Assembly: GCF_017308975.1 (NCBI RefSeq)
Contig: NZ_JADWPD010000014.1
Coordinates: forward strand, 62,001 to 126,000
Length of the DNA stretch: 64,000 nt
Origin: Amycolatopsis sp. MtRt-6
Lineage (GTDB): Bacteria > Actinomycetota > Actinomycetes > Mycobacteriales > Pseudonocardiaceae
Direction: 5' to 3'
The notes below the pieces were generated by a model that was given only the letters and a program-made list of their open reading frames with translations, did no database searches and was not told the DNA's origin. The position numbers were made by a program, and so were the translations under genes. This document shows, one piece after another, positions 55,274-64,000 of the stretch. Position 1 is the stretch's first letter, and each line of letters begins with the position of its first letter.

Positions 55274-56590
55274 CTACCTCAGCAGCTCCCGCGCGGCCGG
55301 CTGCCCGCACACCTCCGCCCACTTCTCCGGGGTGCTGCCGAAGATCGCGTCCCGCGCGCCGGGGTCGGCACCGCTTTCGACGAGGGCGCGGATGACGTCG
55401 ACGTGGCCGGACTGCGCGGCCAGGTGCAGGGCTGTGACGCCCTCGCCGTGGTGCGGGCCGCCGAACGTGCCGCGGAAGTTCACGTCGGCGCCGAGGTCGA
55501 GGAGCGTCCGGACGGCGGCGAGCCGGCCCGAGGCCGCCGCCCACGCCAGCGCCGTTCCGCGGTAGACGTCGGCGTCCACGTCGGCGCCCCGCGCGACGAG
55601 CGTTCTCAGCGCGTCGACGCGGTCGTTGCGGGCCGCCCAGGAGAGGGCTTCGTTCTTGGCTTCGGCGGGGTCGTCCGTCGGCCGCCAGCGCGGGAAACCG
55701 CTGTGGGGACGGTAGAAGCCCCGGTGCGCGCCGCCGCGGCCCGACGTCAGGAGCTCGTCGAGGAGTTCGATGTCACCCAGCCCGGCGGCGACGCGGAGGT
55801 TGCCCGGCGCCCGGCTGTGTTCCGCGAGTTTTCCGGCGGCTTCGCGGTGACCCCAGAACAGGGCGACGACCAGGGGAGTGCCGCCGTCGCCGCGGGCGTG
55901 GACGTCGACCGGCGCGCCGCGCTCCAGCAGCAGGTCGAGCAGGTGCGGCAGGTTGCTGTAGGCGGCCTGGTGCAGGGGCGTCCAGCCGTGGACGTTGCCG
56001 CGGCCCGGGTCGGCGCCGTGGTCGAGGAGGATCCGGCTGAGCCGCTCGTCGTGCGTGGCGCCGGCCATGCCGAGCAGGTCGTTGCCGTTGGTGCCGCGGG
56101 CGGTGACGAGGCCGGGGAACGCGTCCAGCAGCGAGGCGAGCTGGTCCGGATCCCGCGCCTCGATCGCCCGGTACGCGCGGGCGAACGGCTCACCACTGTC
56201 CACAAGCGACTCGACGTGCCTGCGAAGTGCTTTCCAGGAACCGAAACCGTGCTCACGGGCGACGACCGCGCGGGCGCCGTCACGGGTGAGCGGCTGCCCC
56301 CAGCGGTCGAACGGCTCTCGCGCGCCGGGCGTCTCGTCCTCGGCCGAGGCGAGCAGGCCGAGCGCGCGTTCGGCGTAGTACCCGACGTCCTGGTGGTACG
56401 AGTGCTGCAGGGCGTCCCCGTGCTCGGTGACGCGCCGGACGTACGCCTGCAGCTTCGGCCAGCTCGGGAAGCCGTGGTCCCGCGCGATGCGGAACTGCGC
56501 TTCGGCGAGCTTGACGTTCTCGGCGCGCGCGAGGTCCTTCGCGCGCTTGCGCAGCTGGTCCAGGCTGGGTTTCGCGGGCAACGTGCCCAT
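55274..56590 (-). CDS. Ankyrin-repeat protein with duplicated N-terminal motif
   Basis: A 438-aa soluble protein. The first 130 residues contain two copies of an AR(D/E)HGFxSW motif (ARDHGFPSWPKLQAYV and AREHGFGSWKALRRHV) found in some actinobacterial ankyrin proteins. The rest holds six to eight ankyrin repeats such as GWTPLHQAAYSNLPHLLDLL and GVTALHLAAQSGHVDVIRAL. It mediates protein contacts; partner unknown. GGAAGGAGG precedes the ATG at 56590. Confidence 0.85.
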   Translation of the reverse strand: MGTLPAKPSLDQLRKRAKDLARAENVKLAEAQFRIARDHGFPSWPKLQAYVRRVTEHGDALQHSYHQDVGYYAERALGLLASAEDETPGAREPFDRWGQPLTRDGARAVVAREHGFGSWKALRRHVESLVDSGEPFARAYRAIEARDPDQLASLLDAFPGLVTARGTNGNDLLGMAGATHDERLSRILLDHGADPGRGNVHGWTPLHQAAYSNLPHLLDLLLERGAPVDVHARGDGGTPLVVALFWGHREAAGKLAEHSRAPGNLRVAAGLGDIELLDELLTSGRGGAHRGFYRPHSGFPRWRPTDDPAEAKNEALSWAARNDRVDALRTLVARGADVDADVYRGTALAWAAASGRLAAVRTLLDLGADVNFRGTFGGPHHGEGVTALHLAAQSGHVDVIRALVESGADPGARDAIFGSTPEKWAEVCGQPAARELLR

Positions 56591-56736
56591 GGTGCCTCCT
56601 TCCCTCGACGCCCGTGGTCCGCCGGCACCGGGCAGGAAAGAAGGTGCGGAGCTGGTGGTGCGGTGAAGCGGGGCTGGGCTCGGCCCTGACCGCGGACGGG
56701 ACGCGGACCCCACCGCGCCCCGCCACCTTACCCCGC

Positions 56737-57549
56737 TCACGGCAGCAGGTCGGCCAGCCTGCGGTAGGACGTCTCCGTGCGGGCCAGCACCTGGACACAG
56801 ACGTGGTCGGCGCCCGCGTCGAGGTGGGCGCGGATCCGGTCCGCCACCGCCTGCTCGCCGGTCGCGACAATGGCGTCGGCCAGGCGGTCGCTGCCGCCGT
56901 CGGCCAGGTCGTCGTCGGTGAAGCCGAGCCGCCGCAGGTTTTCCTGGTGGTGCGGTGCCTGCCGGACGTACAGGCCGACGTGCTCGCGGGCGACGTCCGG
57001 TGCGGCGTCCAGGACCACCGCCTGCTCGACGGCGAGGTACTTGCCCGGCCCCAGCCGCTCGCGCGCCATCGCCGTGTGCTCCGGCGGGACGAAGTACGGG
57101 TGGGCGCCGTCGGCGCGTTCGGCCGCGAGGTCCAGCAGCTTGGGGCCCAGCGCCGCCAGCACCCGCCGTGGCCGCGGCGACGGCGGCGGGAGGCCCGGCA
57201 GCTCGGCCGCGTCCATCCCGTCGAGGTACTCGCGCAACGCCGTCAGCGGCCGCGCGCCCGGCCGGTGCCCGCCCAGACCGGCGATGAACCGGCCCGGGTA
57301 CGCCTCGCCGAGGGCGCGGATGGCGCCTTCCGCGGCGAGCGGGGAGCGCTGGTCGAACCGCGCGACCCCGGTGGCGACCGTGAGCCGGGACGTCGCCGCG
57401 AGCAGCAGCGCCGCCTGGGTGAACGCTTCCCGGCCGGCGTACTCGCCGAACCAGATCGCGTCGAAGCCGAGTTCCTCCACCTCGGCGGCCGTTGCGCGGA
57501 GCGCGCCGATCGGGGCGCCGTCGAAGAACCGCCAGATCCCGACGCTCAT
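56737..57549 (-). CDS. Luciferase-like F420-dependent oxidoreductase (A)
   Basis: A 270-aa LLM-class flavin/F420 oxidoreductase. EELGFDAIWFGEYAGREAFT near the start and VATGVARFDQRSPLAAEGAI and GRFIAGLGGHRPG are family marks. It overlaps the paralogous gene upstream by 4 nt (ATGA, 57546-57549), and the two share the overall fold at modest identity. Cofactor F420 is inferred from the actinobacterial subfamily. Substrate unknown. Confidence 0.85.
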   Translation of the reverse strand: MSVGIWRFFDGAPIGALRATAAEVEELGFDAIWFGEYAGREAFTQAALLLAATSRLTVATGVARFDQRSPLAAEGAIRALGEAYPGRFIAGLGGHRPGARPLTALREYLDGMDAAELPGLPPPSPRPRRVLAALGPKLLDLAAERADGAHPYFVPPEHTAMARERLGPGKYLAVEQAVVLDAAPDVAREHVGLYVRQAPHHQENLRRLGFTDDDLADGGSDRLADAIVATGEQAVADRIRAHLDAGADHVCVQVLARTETSYRRLADLLP

Positions 57550-58445
57550 CGGGTCACCTCCGCGGCCAGTTCGAGCAGGGTTTCCACAGTGGACTCGAAC
57601 GTGGGTGCGGCCGGCGTCAGCAGTACGTGGTCCGCGCCCGCGTCGAGCACCTCGCCGAGGCGTTTCGCAATGGTCGGGGCGTCACCCCAGAGCACCAGGT
57701 CGTCGACGAACCGGTCGCTCGGCCCGTCGATGTCGGCGTCGGTGTAGCCGAGCCGTTTCCACCCGGCGAGGTACGCCGTCACCCGGTGCTCGCGCGATTG
57801 CGCCACCCGGTGCCGGACGGTTTCGCGAGCGTCCTCGCGCGTGCCGAGCAGGACCGTCTGCTGCGGGATGAGCAGCTTGTCCGGCCCGAGGATCTCGCGG
57901 GCGTACGGCGTGTGCGAGACCGGCTGGGCGAAGGGGTGGGCGCCGTCCGCGTGGTCGCGGGAGAGTGCCAGCATCTTCGGACCGACCGCGGCCAGGACCC
58001 GGGGGAACGGGACGGGCGCCGGGTTTTCGGCGGCCACCGCATCCATTTCGGACAGCTGGGCCCGCATCCGGTCGAGCGGCCGGTAGTCCTCGCCGAGTTT
58101 CGCTGCCTGGAAGGCGTGTCCGACGCCGATGCCGAGCACGAACCGGCCGGGGTGGGCCTGGGCGAGTGTCGCGCCACCCTTGTACGTGGTCGTTCCGCGC
58201 CGCAGCAAGGCGTTCGCGATGCCGGTGCCGAGCACGACGTCCGGCACGGCGGCCAGGAGGTCGCCGAACCGGGCGAACACCTCCCGGGTGCCGGGTCCTT
58301 CGCCGCTCCAGACCGAGCGGTAGCCGGCGTCGGCGAGCCGGCGGGTCGCGGCGCGTTCGACGTCCGGGGGTGGGTGCAGCGGGGCGCTCGGCAGCCAGGC
58401 ACCGATCGCGCCGAGCCGGGCTCGCGTGTCTTCGATCAGGGTCAT
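57546..58445 (-). CDS. Luciferase-like F420-dependent oxidoreductase (B)
   Basis: A 299-aa paralogue of the gene that follows it. Marks: ADAGYRSVWSGEGPGTREVF, VPDVVLGTGIANALLRRGTT, then AHPGRFVLGIGVGHAFQAAK. It is the first gene of the coupled pair and is divergent from the TetR regulator, with two operator-like palindromes in between. The pair probably reduces or oxidises a common small molecule, possibly one sensed by the TetR protein. Confidence 0.87.
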   Translation of the reverse strand: MTLIEDTRARLGAIGAWLPSAPLHPPPDVERAATRRLADAGYRSVWSGEGPGTREVFARFGDLLAAVPDVVLGTGIANALLRRGTTTYKGGATLAQAHPGRFVLGIGVGHAFQAAKLGEDYRPLDRMRAQLSEMDAVAAENPAPVPFPRVLAAVGPKMLALSRDHADGAHPFAQPVSHTPYAREILGPDKLLIPQQTVLLGTREDARETVRHRVAQSREHRVTAYLAGWKRLGYTDADIDGPSDRFVDDLVLWGDAPTIAKRLGEVLDAGADHVLLTPAAPTFESTVETLLELAAEVTR

Positions 58446-58464
58446 CCTCAGTCCCTCCAGTAAA

Positions 58465-58503
58465 GTGAGGCTGCCTCCGGTTAATATACGGAGGTGGCCT
58501 CCG
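58465..58503. promoter_or_regulatory. Paired TetR operators around a TAATAT box
   Basis: GTGAGGCTGCCTCCG (58465-58479) and CGGAGGTGGCCTCCG (58489-58503) are two 6-3-6 palindromes of consensus CGGAGGNNNCCTCCG whose centres are 24 bp apart. A TAATAT box (58482-58487) lies between them. The layout suits a TetR repressor acting on both divergent genes. Confidence 0.75.
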
Positions 58504-58532
58504 ATTGGCTACCCGGTATGGTCGGGAGCGCG

Positions 58533-59096
58533 ATGACCGACGTCAGACCGATGCGCGCGGACGCCCGCCGCAACTACGAGCGCCTCCTCGAAGAGGCTCA
58601 ACGCGCCTTCGTCGAGCACGGCGTCGAGGCGTCGCTCGAGGACATCGCGCGCCGCGCCGGGGTCGGCATCGGCACGCTCTACCGGCACTTCCCGACCCGG
58701 GAGGCGCTGCTCGAGACGCTCCTGCGCGCCCGGTTCGACGCCCAGGCCGAGCGGGCCCGCGAGCTGCTCGCCCACCCCGAGCCGCTGGCCGCCCTGCGGG
58801 CGTGGCTTACCGGGCTGGGGGACGCCACCGGTGCCTACCGTGGCCTGGCCGAGCTCACCGCGGACGCGCTGAACGACGAAACGTCCCGGTTGTACGAGTC
58901 GTGCCACGCCATGCGCGAGCTCGGTTCCCAGCTGGTGGAACGCGCGAAGCGGGCGGGCGAGCTGCGCGAGGACGTCACGGCGCACGAGCTGCTTCTGTTG
59001 CTGCACGCGGCATCCTGGGCGGGCGGGCACCTGCCCGGCGAGGGGGGCACGCACCGGCTGCTGGCTCTTGTTTTCGAGGGATTACGGGCGAGTTAA
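58533..59096 (+). CDS. TetR-family transcriptional regulator
   Basis: A 187-aa regulator. HTH at about residues 12-58 (AFVEHGVEASLEDIARRAGV, then GIGTLYRHFPTREALLETLL), followed by a TetR_C-type ligand domain. The ATG at 58533 follows GGGAG and begins MTDVRPMRADARRNYERLLE. The frame is open to 58494, but that start would lie inside an operator. It is divergent from the luciferase-like pair and likely represses it and itself. Confidence 0.88.
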   Translation: MTDVRPMRADARRNYERLLEEAQRAFVEHGVEASLEDIARRAGVGIGTLYRHFPTREALLETLLRARFDAQAERARELLAHPEPLAALRAWLTGLGDATGAYRGLAELTADALNDETSRLYESCHAMRELGSQLVERAKRAGELREDVTAHELLLLLHAASWAGGHLPGEGGTHRLLALVFEGLRAS

Positions 59097-59221
59097 CGCC
59101 GGGGGACGCCACGGGGTGCCGCGGGGCGTTAAACTCCGCCTCGACCGGGGCACAACGACGTGCAATGACCGTTTGTCGACACCGAGCGTCCTGGAAATGA
59201 CCAGATAGTGGGAGCCGTATC

Positions 59222-60820
59222 GTGAGCAAGCCCAGCAAGCCCGTCGTCCTCATCGCGGAAAAGCTCGCCCCCTCCGTGCTGAGTGTCTTCGGTGACGAGG
59301 TGGAGGTCCGGCACGTCGACGGCACGGACCGGTCCGCGCTGCTCGAGGCGGTGAAGAGCGCCGACGCGCTCCTGGTTCGCTCCGCCACCCAGGTGAACGC
59401 CGAGGTCTTCGCGGCCACCACGCAACTCAAGGTCGTCGCCCGCGCCGGAGTCGGCCTCGACAACGTCGAGGTGCCCGCCGCGACCGAGCGCGGTGTCCTG
59501 GTCGTCAACGCGCCGACGTCGAACATCGTCTCCGCCGCCGAGCACGCCGTCGCCCTGCTGCTGTCGGTCGCGCGCCGCGTCCCGGCCGCCGACCAGAGCC
59601 TCCGCGGCGGCGAGTGGAAGCGCAGCTCGTTCTCCGGCGTCGAGCTGCAGGGCAAGACCATCGGTGTCGTCGGCCTCGGCAAGATCGGCCAGCTGTTCGC
59701 CCAGCGCCTGGCCGCCTTCGACACGCACCTGATCGCCTACGACCCCTACGTCTCGGCGGCGCGCGCCGCGCAGCTGGGCATCGAGCTCGTCACCCTCGAC
59801 GAGCTGCTGACCCGCGCCGACGCCATCTCCATCCACCTGCCGAAGACGCCGGAGACCAAGGGCCTCATCGACGCCGAGGCGCTGAAGAAGACCAAGCCGG
59901 GCGTCATCATCGTCAACGCCGCCCGCGGCGGGCTCATCGTCGAGGAAGACCTGGCCGACGCGCTGCGCTCGGGCCACGTCGGCGGTGCCGGCGTCGACGT
60001 CTTCGTCACCGAGCCGACCACGTCCAGCCCGCTGTTCGAGCTGGAGAACGTCGTCGTGACGCCGCACCTGGGCGCCTCGACGGCCGAGGCGCAGGACCGC
60101 GCGGGCACCGACGTCGCGAAGTCGGTGCTGCTGGCCCTGCGCGGCGACTTCGTGCCGGACGCGGTGAACGTCTCCGGCGGCGGCGCGGTCGGCGAGCACG
60201 TCCGCCCGTACCTGTCGCTGGTCCAGAAGCTCGGCCAGCTCCTGACGGCGCTCAACCCGACGTCGCCGACGTCGGTGACCGTGCAGGTCAAGGGCGAGAT
60301 CTCGAACGAGGACACCGGCGTGCTGCAGCTGGCGGCGCTGCGCGGGGTGTTCACCGGCGTGGTCGAGGACCAGGTCACGTTCGTCAACGCGCCGCAGCTG
60401 GCGGAGAAGCTGGGCGTGCAGGTCGAGCTGGAGACCGAGCCGGAGAGCCCCAAGTTCCGCAGCCTGGTCACGGTGCGCGCGGTGCACGCCGACGGCTCGG
60501 TGCTGAGCGTCTCGGGTTCGGTGACCGGCCTGGACGAGGTCGAGAAGCTGGTCGAGGTCAACGGCCGCGGCTTCGACCTGCGGGCCGAGGGCACCGTGCT
60601 GCTGGTCGAGTACCCGGACCGCCCGGGCGTGATGGGCCGGGTCGGGACGCTGCTCGGCGAGGCGGGCATCAACATCGAGGCCGCGCAGATCAGCCAGACG
60701 ACGGACGGCTCGGACGCGGTGATGCTGCTGCGCGTCGACCGCCACATCGACGCGCACCTGCTGGAGCCGATCGGCGCTTCGGTCGGCGCGCACACGATTC
60801 GCGCGGTCGACTTCAACTGA
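59222..60820 (+). CDS. serA: D-3-phosphoglycerate dehydrogenase (type I)
   Basis: A 532-aa SerA, the length of the actinobacterial type I enzyme with an ACT domain and an intervening ASB domain. It makes 3-phosphohydroxypyruvate for serine. Substrate and cofactor domains include GVVGLGKIGQLFAQRL, NAARGGLIVEEDLAD (catalytic R), the E of FVTEPTTSSPLF and the H of TPHLGAST. The C-terminal ACT domain opens VLLVEYPDRPGVMGRVGTLL and binds serine. GTG follows GGGAGCC. A possible -10 TAAACT lies at 59130-59135. It is near ilvBNC as in M. tuberculosis serA1. Confidence 0.97.
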   Translation: MSKPSKPVVLIAEKLAPSVLSVFGDEVEVRHVDGTDRSALLEAVKSADALLVRSATQVNAEVFAATTQLKVVARAGVGLDNVEVPAATERGVLVVNAPTSNIVSAAEHAVALLLSVARRVPAADQSLRGGEWKRSSFSGVELQGKTIGVVGLGKIGQLFAQRLAAFDTHLIAYDPYVSAARAAQLGIELVTLDELLTRADAISIHLPKTPETKGLIDAEALKKTKPGVIIVNAARGGLIVEEDLADALRSGHVGGAGVDVFVTEPTTSSPLFELENVVVTPHLGASTAEAQDRAGTDVAKSVLLALRGDFVPDAVNVSGGGAVGEHVRPYLSLVQKLGQLLTALNPTSPTSVTVQVKGEISNEDTGVLQLAALRGVFTGVVEDQVTFVNAPQLAEKLGVQVELETEPESPKFRSLVTVRAVHADGSVLSVSGSVTGLDEVEKLVEVNGRGFDLRAEGTVLLVEYPDRPGVMGRVGTLLGEAGINIEAAQISQTTDGSDAVMLLRVDRHIDAHLLEPIGASVGAHTIRAVDFN

Positions 60821-60832
60821 CGTAACTCGTTC

Positions 60833-60864
60833 GAAGGCCCCCTGTCACTCGGCAGGGGGTCTTC
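60833..60864 (+). terminator. Terminator after serA
   Basis: GAAGGCCCCCTG (60833-60844) pairs with CAGGGGGTCTTC (60853-60864) with one G-T pair, 12 nt after the stop. The remaining bases to 61050 contain only a short CCTACGTAAGTAGG palindrome and no gene. Confidence 0.75.
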
Positions 60865-61050
60865 GCACGCAATCACAACTACATAACGGAGTCCTTTGCC
60901 TACGTAAGTAGGTGTTTTGGGGGATTAGGTTCTCTGCGCGAGGTCGAACCACGCGCCGTCGAGGGCACGGCGCTGTGCCGCGCTTCACCGTCGGGGGTGT
61001 CAGGAGCGGCAGGCAGGTTCGGGTCCAGACCTCGGGTAAGGGGCCGACTC

Positions 61051-64000
61051 ATGAGCAGATCCCGCCTCCCCGCGCGCGCCACGACGGCGGCCTTCGCCGT
61101 CGTTCTGGCGGCCGCGCTCGGGGCGCCGGTCGCGAGCGCAGCGGACGCACCGCTCGCCGACGGCGTGGCACCCGCCAAGATCGACGACGCGAAGCTGCAG
61201 GGGAAGCTGTCGCCGCGCCTGGGAGCCGCGCAGGGCCGGGTCACCGCGTTCGTCGAGCTGGCCAAGAAGCCGGCCGTCGACGCGTTCACCGCCGCGCAGC
61301 CGCAGGGCAAGGAGCAGGCCAAGCGGGCCGCCAAGGCCGCCAAGGCCGACACCGCCGCCGCGGTCGACTCCGTCGTCGGCCAGCTACGCGCGGCCGACGC
61401 CAAGCCGCAGGTCGTCACCCGGACCGCCAACGCCGTTCCCGGCGTGGTCGTCACCGCGGACGCCGCGAAGCTGCGCGAGGTCGCGAAGCGGGCAGACGTC
61501 GTCGCGGTGCGCACGGTCGTGCCGAAGACCCGCACCAACGCCAGCGCCGCGCAGCTGACCAACACGCTCACCGCCTGGCAGCAGACCGGCAGGTTCGGCG
61601 ACGGCGTCCGCGTCGGCGTCATCGACGACGGCATCGACTACACCCACGCCGACTTCGGCGGCCCCGGCACGCAGGCCGCCTACAAGAGCATCGACGGCAC
61701 CAAGCCGACCCCGCTCTTCCCGACCGCCAAGATCGTCGGCGGCACCGACCTCGTCGGCGACGACTACGACGCCGGGACGCCCGGCAAGACCACCCCGAAG
61801 CCGGACCCGAACCCGCTGGCCTGCGGCGAGCACGGCACGCACGTCGCCGGCACCATCGGCGGCTTCGGCGTCACCGCCGACGGCAAGACCTTCAAGGGCG
61901 ACTACAAGAAGCTGGACGCCAAGAAGGTCGACGCGATGCGGATCGGCCCGGGCACGGCGCCGAAGTCGCTGCTCTACGCCATCAAGGTGTTCGGCTGCGC
62001 CGGCTCGACGAACGTCACCTCGCAGGCCCTGGACTGGGCGCTCGACCCCGACGGCGACGGCGACTTCACCGACCACCTCGACATCGTCAACCTCTCGCTC
62101 GGCTCCGACTTCGGCGCCCCGGACGACCCGGACTCGCTGTTCGTGCGCAAGCTCGCCGCGAACAACGTCCTCCCGGTGATCTCCGCGGGCAACGGCGGCG
62201 ACATCAACGACATCGCCGGCTCCCCGGGCAACACCCCCGAGGCGCTCACCGTCGCCAGCACGCGCGACGTGGGCATCCTCCGCGACGCCGCCGAGGTCAA
62301 GGCGCCGTCGACGGCCGCCGGCCAGAAGACCGGCCAGTACAGCCAGAACTACACCGGCTACGACACCCTCGACCTGACGGCGCCGGTCGTCGCCCTGTCG
62401 GCGGCGAACGCGGCCGGCTGCGCGCCGTACTCCGCCGAGGACAAGGCGAAGGCCGCCGGCAAGTTCGTCTTCCTGGAGTGGGACGACAACGACGCGACCC
62501 GAGCCTGCGGTTCGGCGGGCCGCGCCAACAACGCCCAGGCCGCCGGGGCCAAGGGCGCGCTCCTTTCGTCCACTTTGGAGCACTTCAGCGCCGGCATCGC
62601 GGGCAACGCGGCGATCCCGGTGTTCCAGTTCACCGGCTCCGCCACCCAGACGCTGCGCGCCGCGCTGACCGCCGGCACGCTGCAGGTCCGGCTCTACGGC
62701 GCCGGCCGCGCCTCGATCCAGACCTACGACAAGAAGATCGTCGACACCCCGAGCTCGTTCACCTCGCGCGGCACCCGCGGCCCGGCCGTCAAGCCGGACG
62801 TCGCCGCCCCCGGTGACACGATCACCTCGGCGTTCCGCGGCAGCGGCAACGGCCGCACCGTGCTGAGCGGCACCTCGATGGCCGCCCCGCACACCGCGGG
62901 CATCACCGCGCTGATCCGCCAGTCGCACCCCGACTGGTCGGTCGAGGAGGTCAAGGCCTCGGTCATCGACACCGCCGGCCACGACGTCACCGACGGCGCG
63001 GGCCACACCTACGCGCCGCAGCGCGTCGGCAGCGGCCGGATCGACGCCAAGGCCGCCCTGGACAACCAGGTGCTCGCCTACGTCGTCGACGACCCGGGCG
63101 CGGTCAGCGTCAGCTTCGGCACCGTCGAGGCCGCCGGCCCGGTGACGCTGTCGAAGACGATCAAGCTCGTCAACAAGGGCGTCACGCCCGCCGAGTACAC
63201 CGTGGGCTACCAGGCGGTCAACGCGCTGCCGGGTGTCGAGTACACAGTGGACAAGCAGTCGGTGAAGCTGACCCCGCGCGGCACCGCCAAGGTCAAGGTG
63301 ACGCTGAAGATCACCGACCCGAAGGCGCTGCGCAAGGTCATGGACCCGACCATGGCGGCCACCCAGGCCGGCCTGGCCCGGCAGTTCGTCGCGGACGCTT
63401 CCGGCCGCGTCGCCTTCACGCCGGTCAGCGGCGCCAAGGTGCCGCTGCGGGTCTCGGTCTATTCCGCGCCGAAGCCGGTGTCGACCATCTCGACGCCGTC
63501 GTCGGTGAAGTTCGCCCCGGACGCCACCCAGGCCGTGCTCAACCTGACCGGCAAGGGTGTCGACCAGGGTGCCGGCGCGCAGCGGTACCGCTCGCTGATC
63601 AGCGTGCTCGAACTGCAGGCGGAGTCCCCGCAGCTGCCCGAGTGCGACGCGGACGTGGTCACCGACTGCACGCTGAACAAGACGGCCAAGGGCGGCGACC
63701 TCCGCTACATCGGCGCGGCGTCGACCGCTCCGCTGGCGAAGGCGCAGGGCGAGCCGGAGAACGCGACCCTCGCGTTCGGCCTCTCCACCTGGGGTGACTG
63801 GGCGAACATCGGCAGCAACACCTCGCCGTTCGTCGACATCGACACGACCGGGGACGGGACGCCGGACTTCGAGACCTACGTGACCAAGGCGACGTCGACC
63901 GACGTCCTCCTGGCCGTCACGGTCGCGCTGACCCCGGGCTTCCCGACCGTCGACGTCCAGGCCGTCAACGGCCAGCTCGGCGACGTGGACACGAACGTGT
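61051..64000 (+). CDS. Secreted subtilisin-like (S8) serine protease, C-terminus cut
   Basis: At least 983 residues, open to the right edge. Signal peptide residues 1-30 (basic SRSRLPARA, hydrophobic core, VASA cleavage), then an inhibitor_I9-like propeptide (about 60-155). The subtilase domain has catalytic D192 (GVIDDGID), H261 (GEHGTHVAGTIGG), oxyanion N381 (SAGNGGD) and S609 (SGTSMAAPHTAG). Between N381 and S609 lies a PA-type insert (about 440-560). Fibronectin-like C-terminal domains follow (from about residue 690). AAGGGGC precedes the ATG. A large exported protease of saprophytic actinobacteria; target unknown. Confidence 0.93.
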   Translation, partial: MSRSRLPARATTAAFAVVLAAALGAPVASAADAPLADGVAPAKIDDAKLQGKLSPRLGAAQGRVTAFVELAKKPAVDAFTAAQPQGKEQAKRAAKAAKADTAAAVDSVVGQLRAADAKPQVVTRTANAVPGVVVTADAAKLREVAKRADVVAVRTVVPKTRTNASAAQLTNTLTAWQQTGRFGDGVRVGVIDDGIDYTHADFGGPGTQAAYKSIDGTKPTPLFPTAKIVGGTDLVGDDYDAGTPGKTTPKPDPNPLACGEHGTHVAGTIGGFGVTADGKTFKGDYKKLDAKKVDAMRIGPGTAPKSLLYAIKVFGCAGSTNVTSQALDWALDPDGDGDFTDHLDIVNLSLGSDFGAPDDPDSLFVRKLAANNVLPVISAGNGGDINDIAGSPGNTPEALTVASTRDVGILRDAAEVKAPSTAAGQKTGQYSQNYTGYDTLDLTAPVVALSAANAAGCAPYSAEDKAKAAGKFVFLEWDDNDATRACGSAGRANNAQAAGAKGALLSSTLEHFSAGIAGNAAIPVFQFTGSATQTLRAALTAGTLQVRLYGAGRASIQTYDKKIVDTPSSFTSRGTRGPAVKPDVAAPGDTITSAFRGSGNGRTVLSGTSMAAPHTAGITALIRQSHPDWSVEEVKASVIDTAGHDVTDGAGHTYAPQRVGSGRIDAKAALDNQVLAYVVDDPGAVSVSFGTVEAAGPVTLSKTIKLVNKGVTPAEYTVGYQAVNALPGVEYTVDKQSVKLTPRGTAKVKVTLKITDPKALRKVMDPTMAATQAGLARQFVADASGRVAFTPVSGAKVPLRVSVYSAPKPVSTISTPSSVKFAPDATQAVLNLTGKGVDQGAGAQRYRSLISVLELQAESPQLPECDADVVTDCTLNKTAKGGDLRYIGAASTAPLAKAQGEPENATLAFGLSTWGDWANIGSNTSPFVDIDTTGDGTPDFETYVTKATSTDVLLAVTVALTPGFPTVDVQAVNGQLGDVDTNV

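Overview
The window is high-GC actinobacterial DNA with GTG starts, ATGA/GTGA stop-start overlaps and several promoters of the form TANNNT followed about 7 nt later by the start codon. Gene content and order point to Pseudonocardiaceae, most likely Amycolatopsis or a close relative; this is inferred from gene families and order, since no rRNA is present. The central and right parts follow, from memory, the Mycobacterium tuberculosis order Rv3032-Rv3031-Rv3030, fixA/fixB, Rv3027c-Rv3026c, iscS, mnmA, Rv3015c, ligA, Rv3013, gatCA-gatB, lppZ, Rv3005c, cfp6, ilvBNC, serA1. Lineage-specific genes are inserted between these blocks. I see no tRNA, rRNA, IS element, prophage or CRISPR array.

Left part (1-8.8 kb): the 5' end of threonine dehydratase (ilvA, cut by the edge), an ECF-type sigma factor coupled to a membrane partner, the glyoxylate shunt (ramB divergent from aceA, then aceB) with a cluster of RamB-like sites, a TetR regulator divergent from an NTF2-like protein over a double operator, and a methyltransferase.

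8.8-16.5 kb: a glycosyltransferase, GH57-type enzyme and methyltransferase matching the mycobacterial polymethylated-polysaccharide trio. Here the trio is split by a GH2 hydrolase, a secreted histidine-rich mini-protein and a glutathione peroxidase. A small membrane protein and a DegV protein follow.

16.5-35.6 kb: electron transfer flavoprotein (etfBA), a GNAT/PlsC acyltransferase pair, a quinone oxidoreductase, a LuxR-type regulator, an MFS exporter behind a MerR-type promoter, tRNA thiolation genes (iscS, mnmA), a DUF222 protein with a degenerate HNH motif, acetyltransferases, a metallo-beta-lactamase-fold hydrolase, a scramblase-like protein, a MetE-like protein and NAD-dependent DNA ligase.

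35.6-49.7 kb: an ACT-domain protein, the gatCAB amidotransferase, then a tightly coupled four-gene operon (two Gfo/Idh/MocA oxidoreductases, a PmoA-like protein and a cupin) behind a LacI-type operator. An LppZ-like lipoprotein, a 2-hydroxyacid dehydrogenase and a DoxX protein follow. A 474-base gap with degenerate 34-35 bp repeats precedes ilvD on the minus strand.

49.8-64 kb: a PH-domain protein, the ilvBNC operon with a leader peptide and attenuator, DUF397 and SnoaL-like genes, an ankyrin-repeat protein, a tandem pair of F420-type luciferase-like oxidoreductases divergent from a TetR regulator, serA, and a secreted subtilisin-like protease cut by the right edge. ilvA, ilvD, ilvBNC and serA give the window a strong amino-acid biosynthesis theme.
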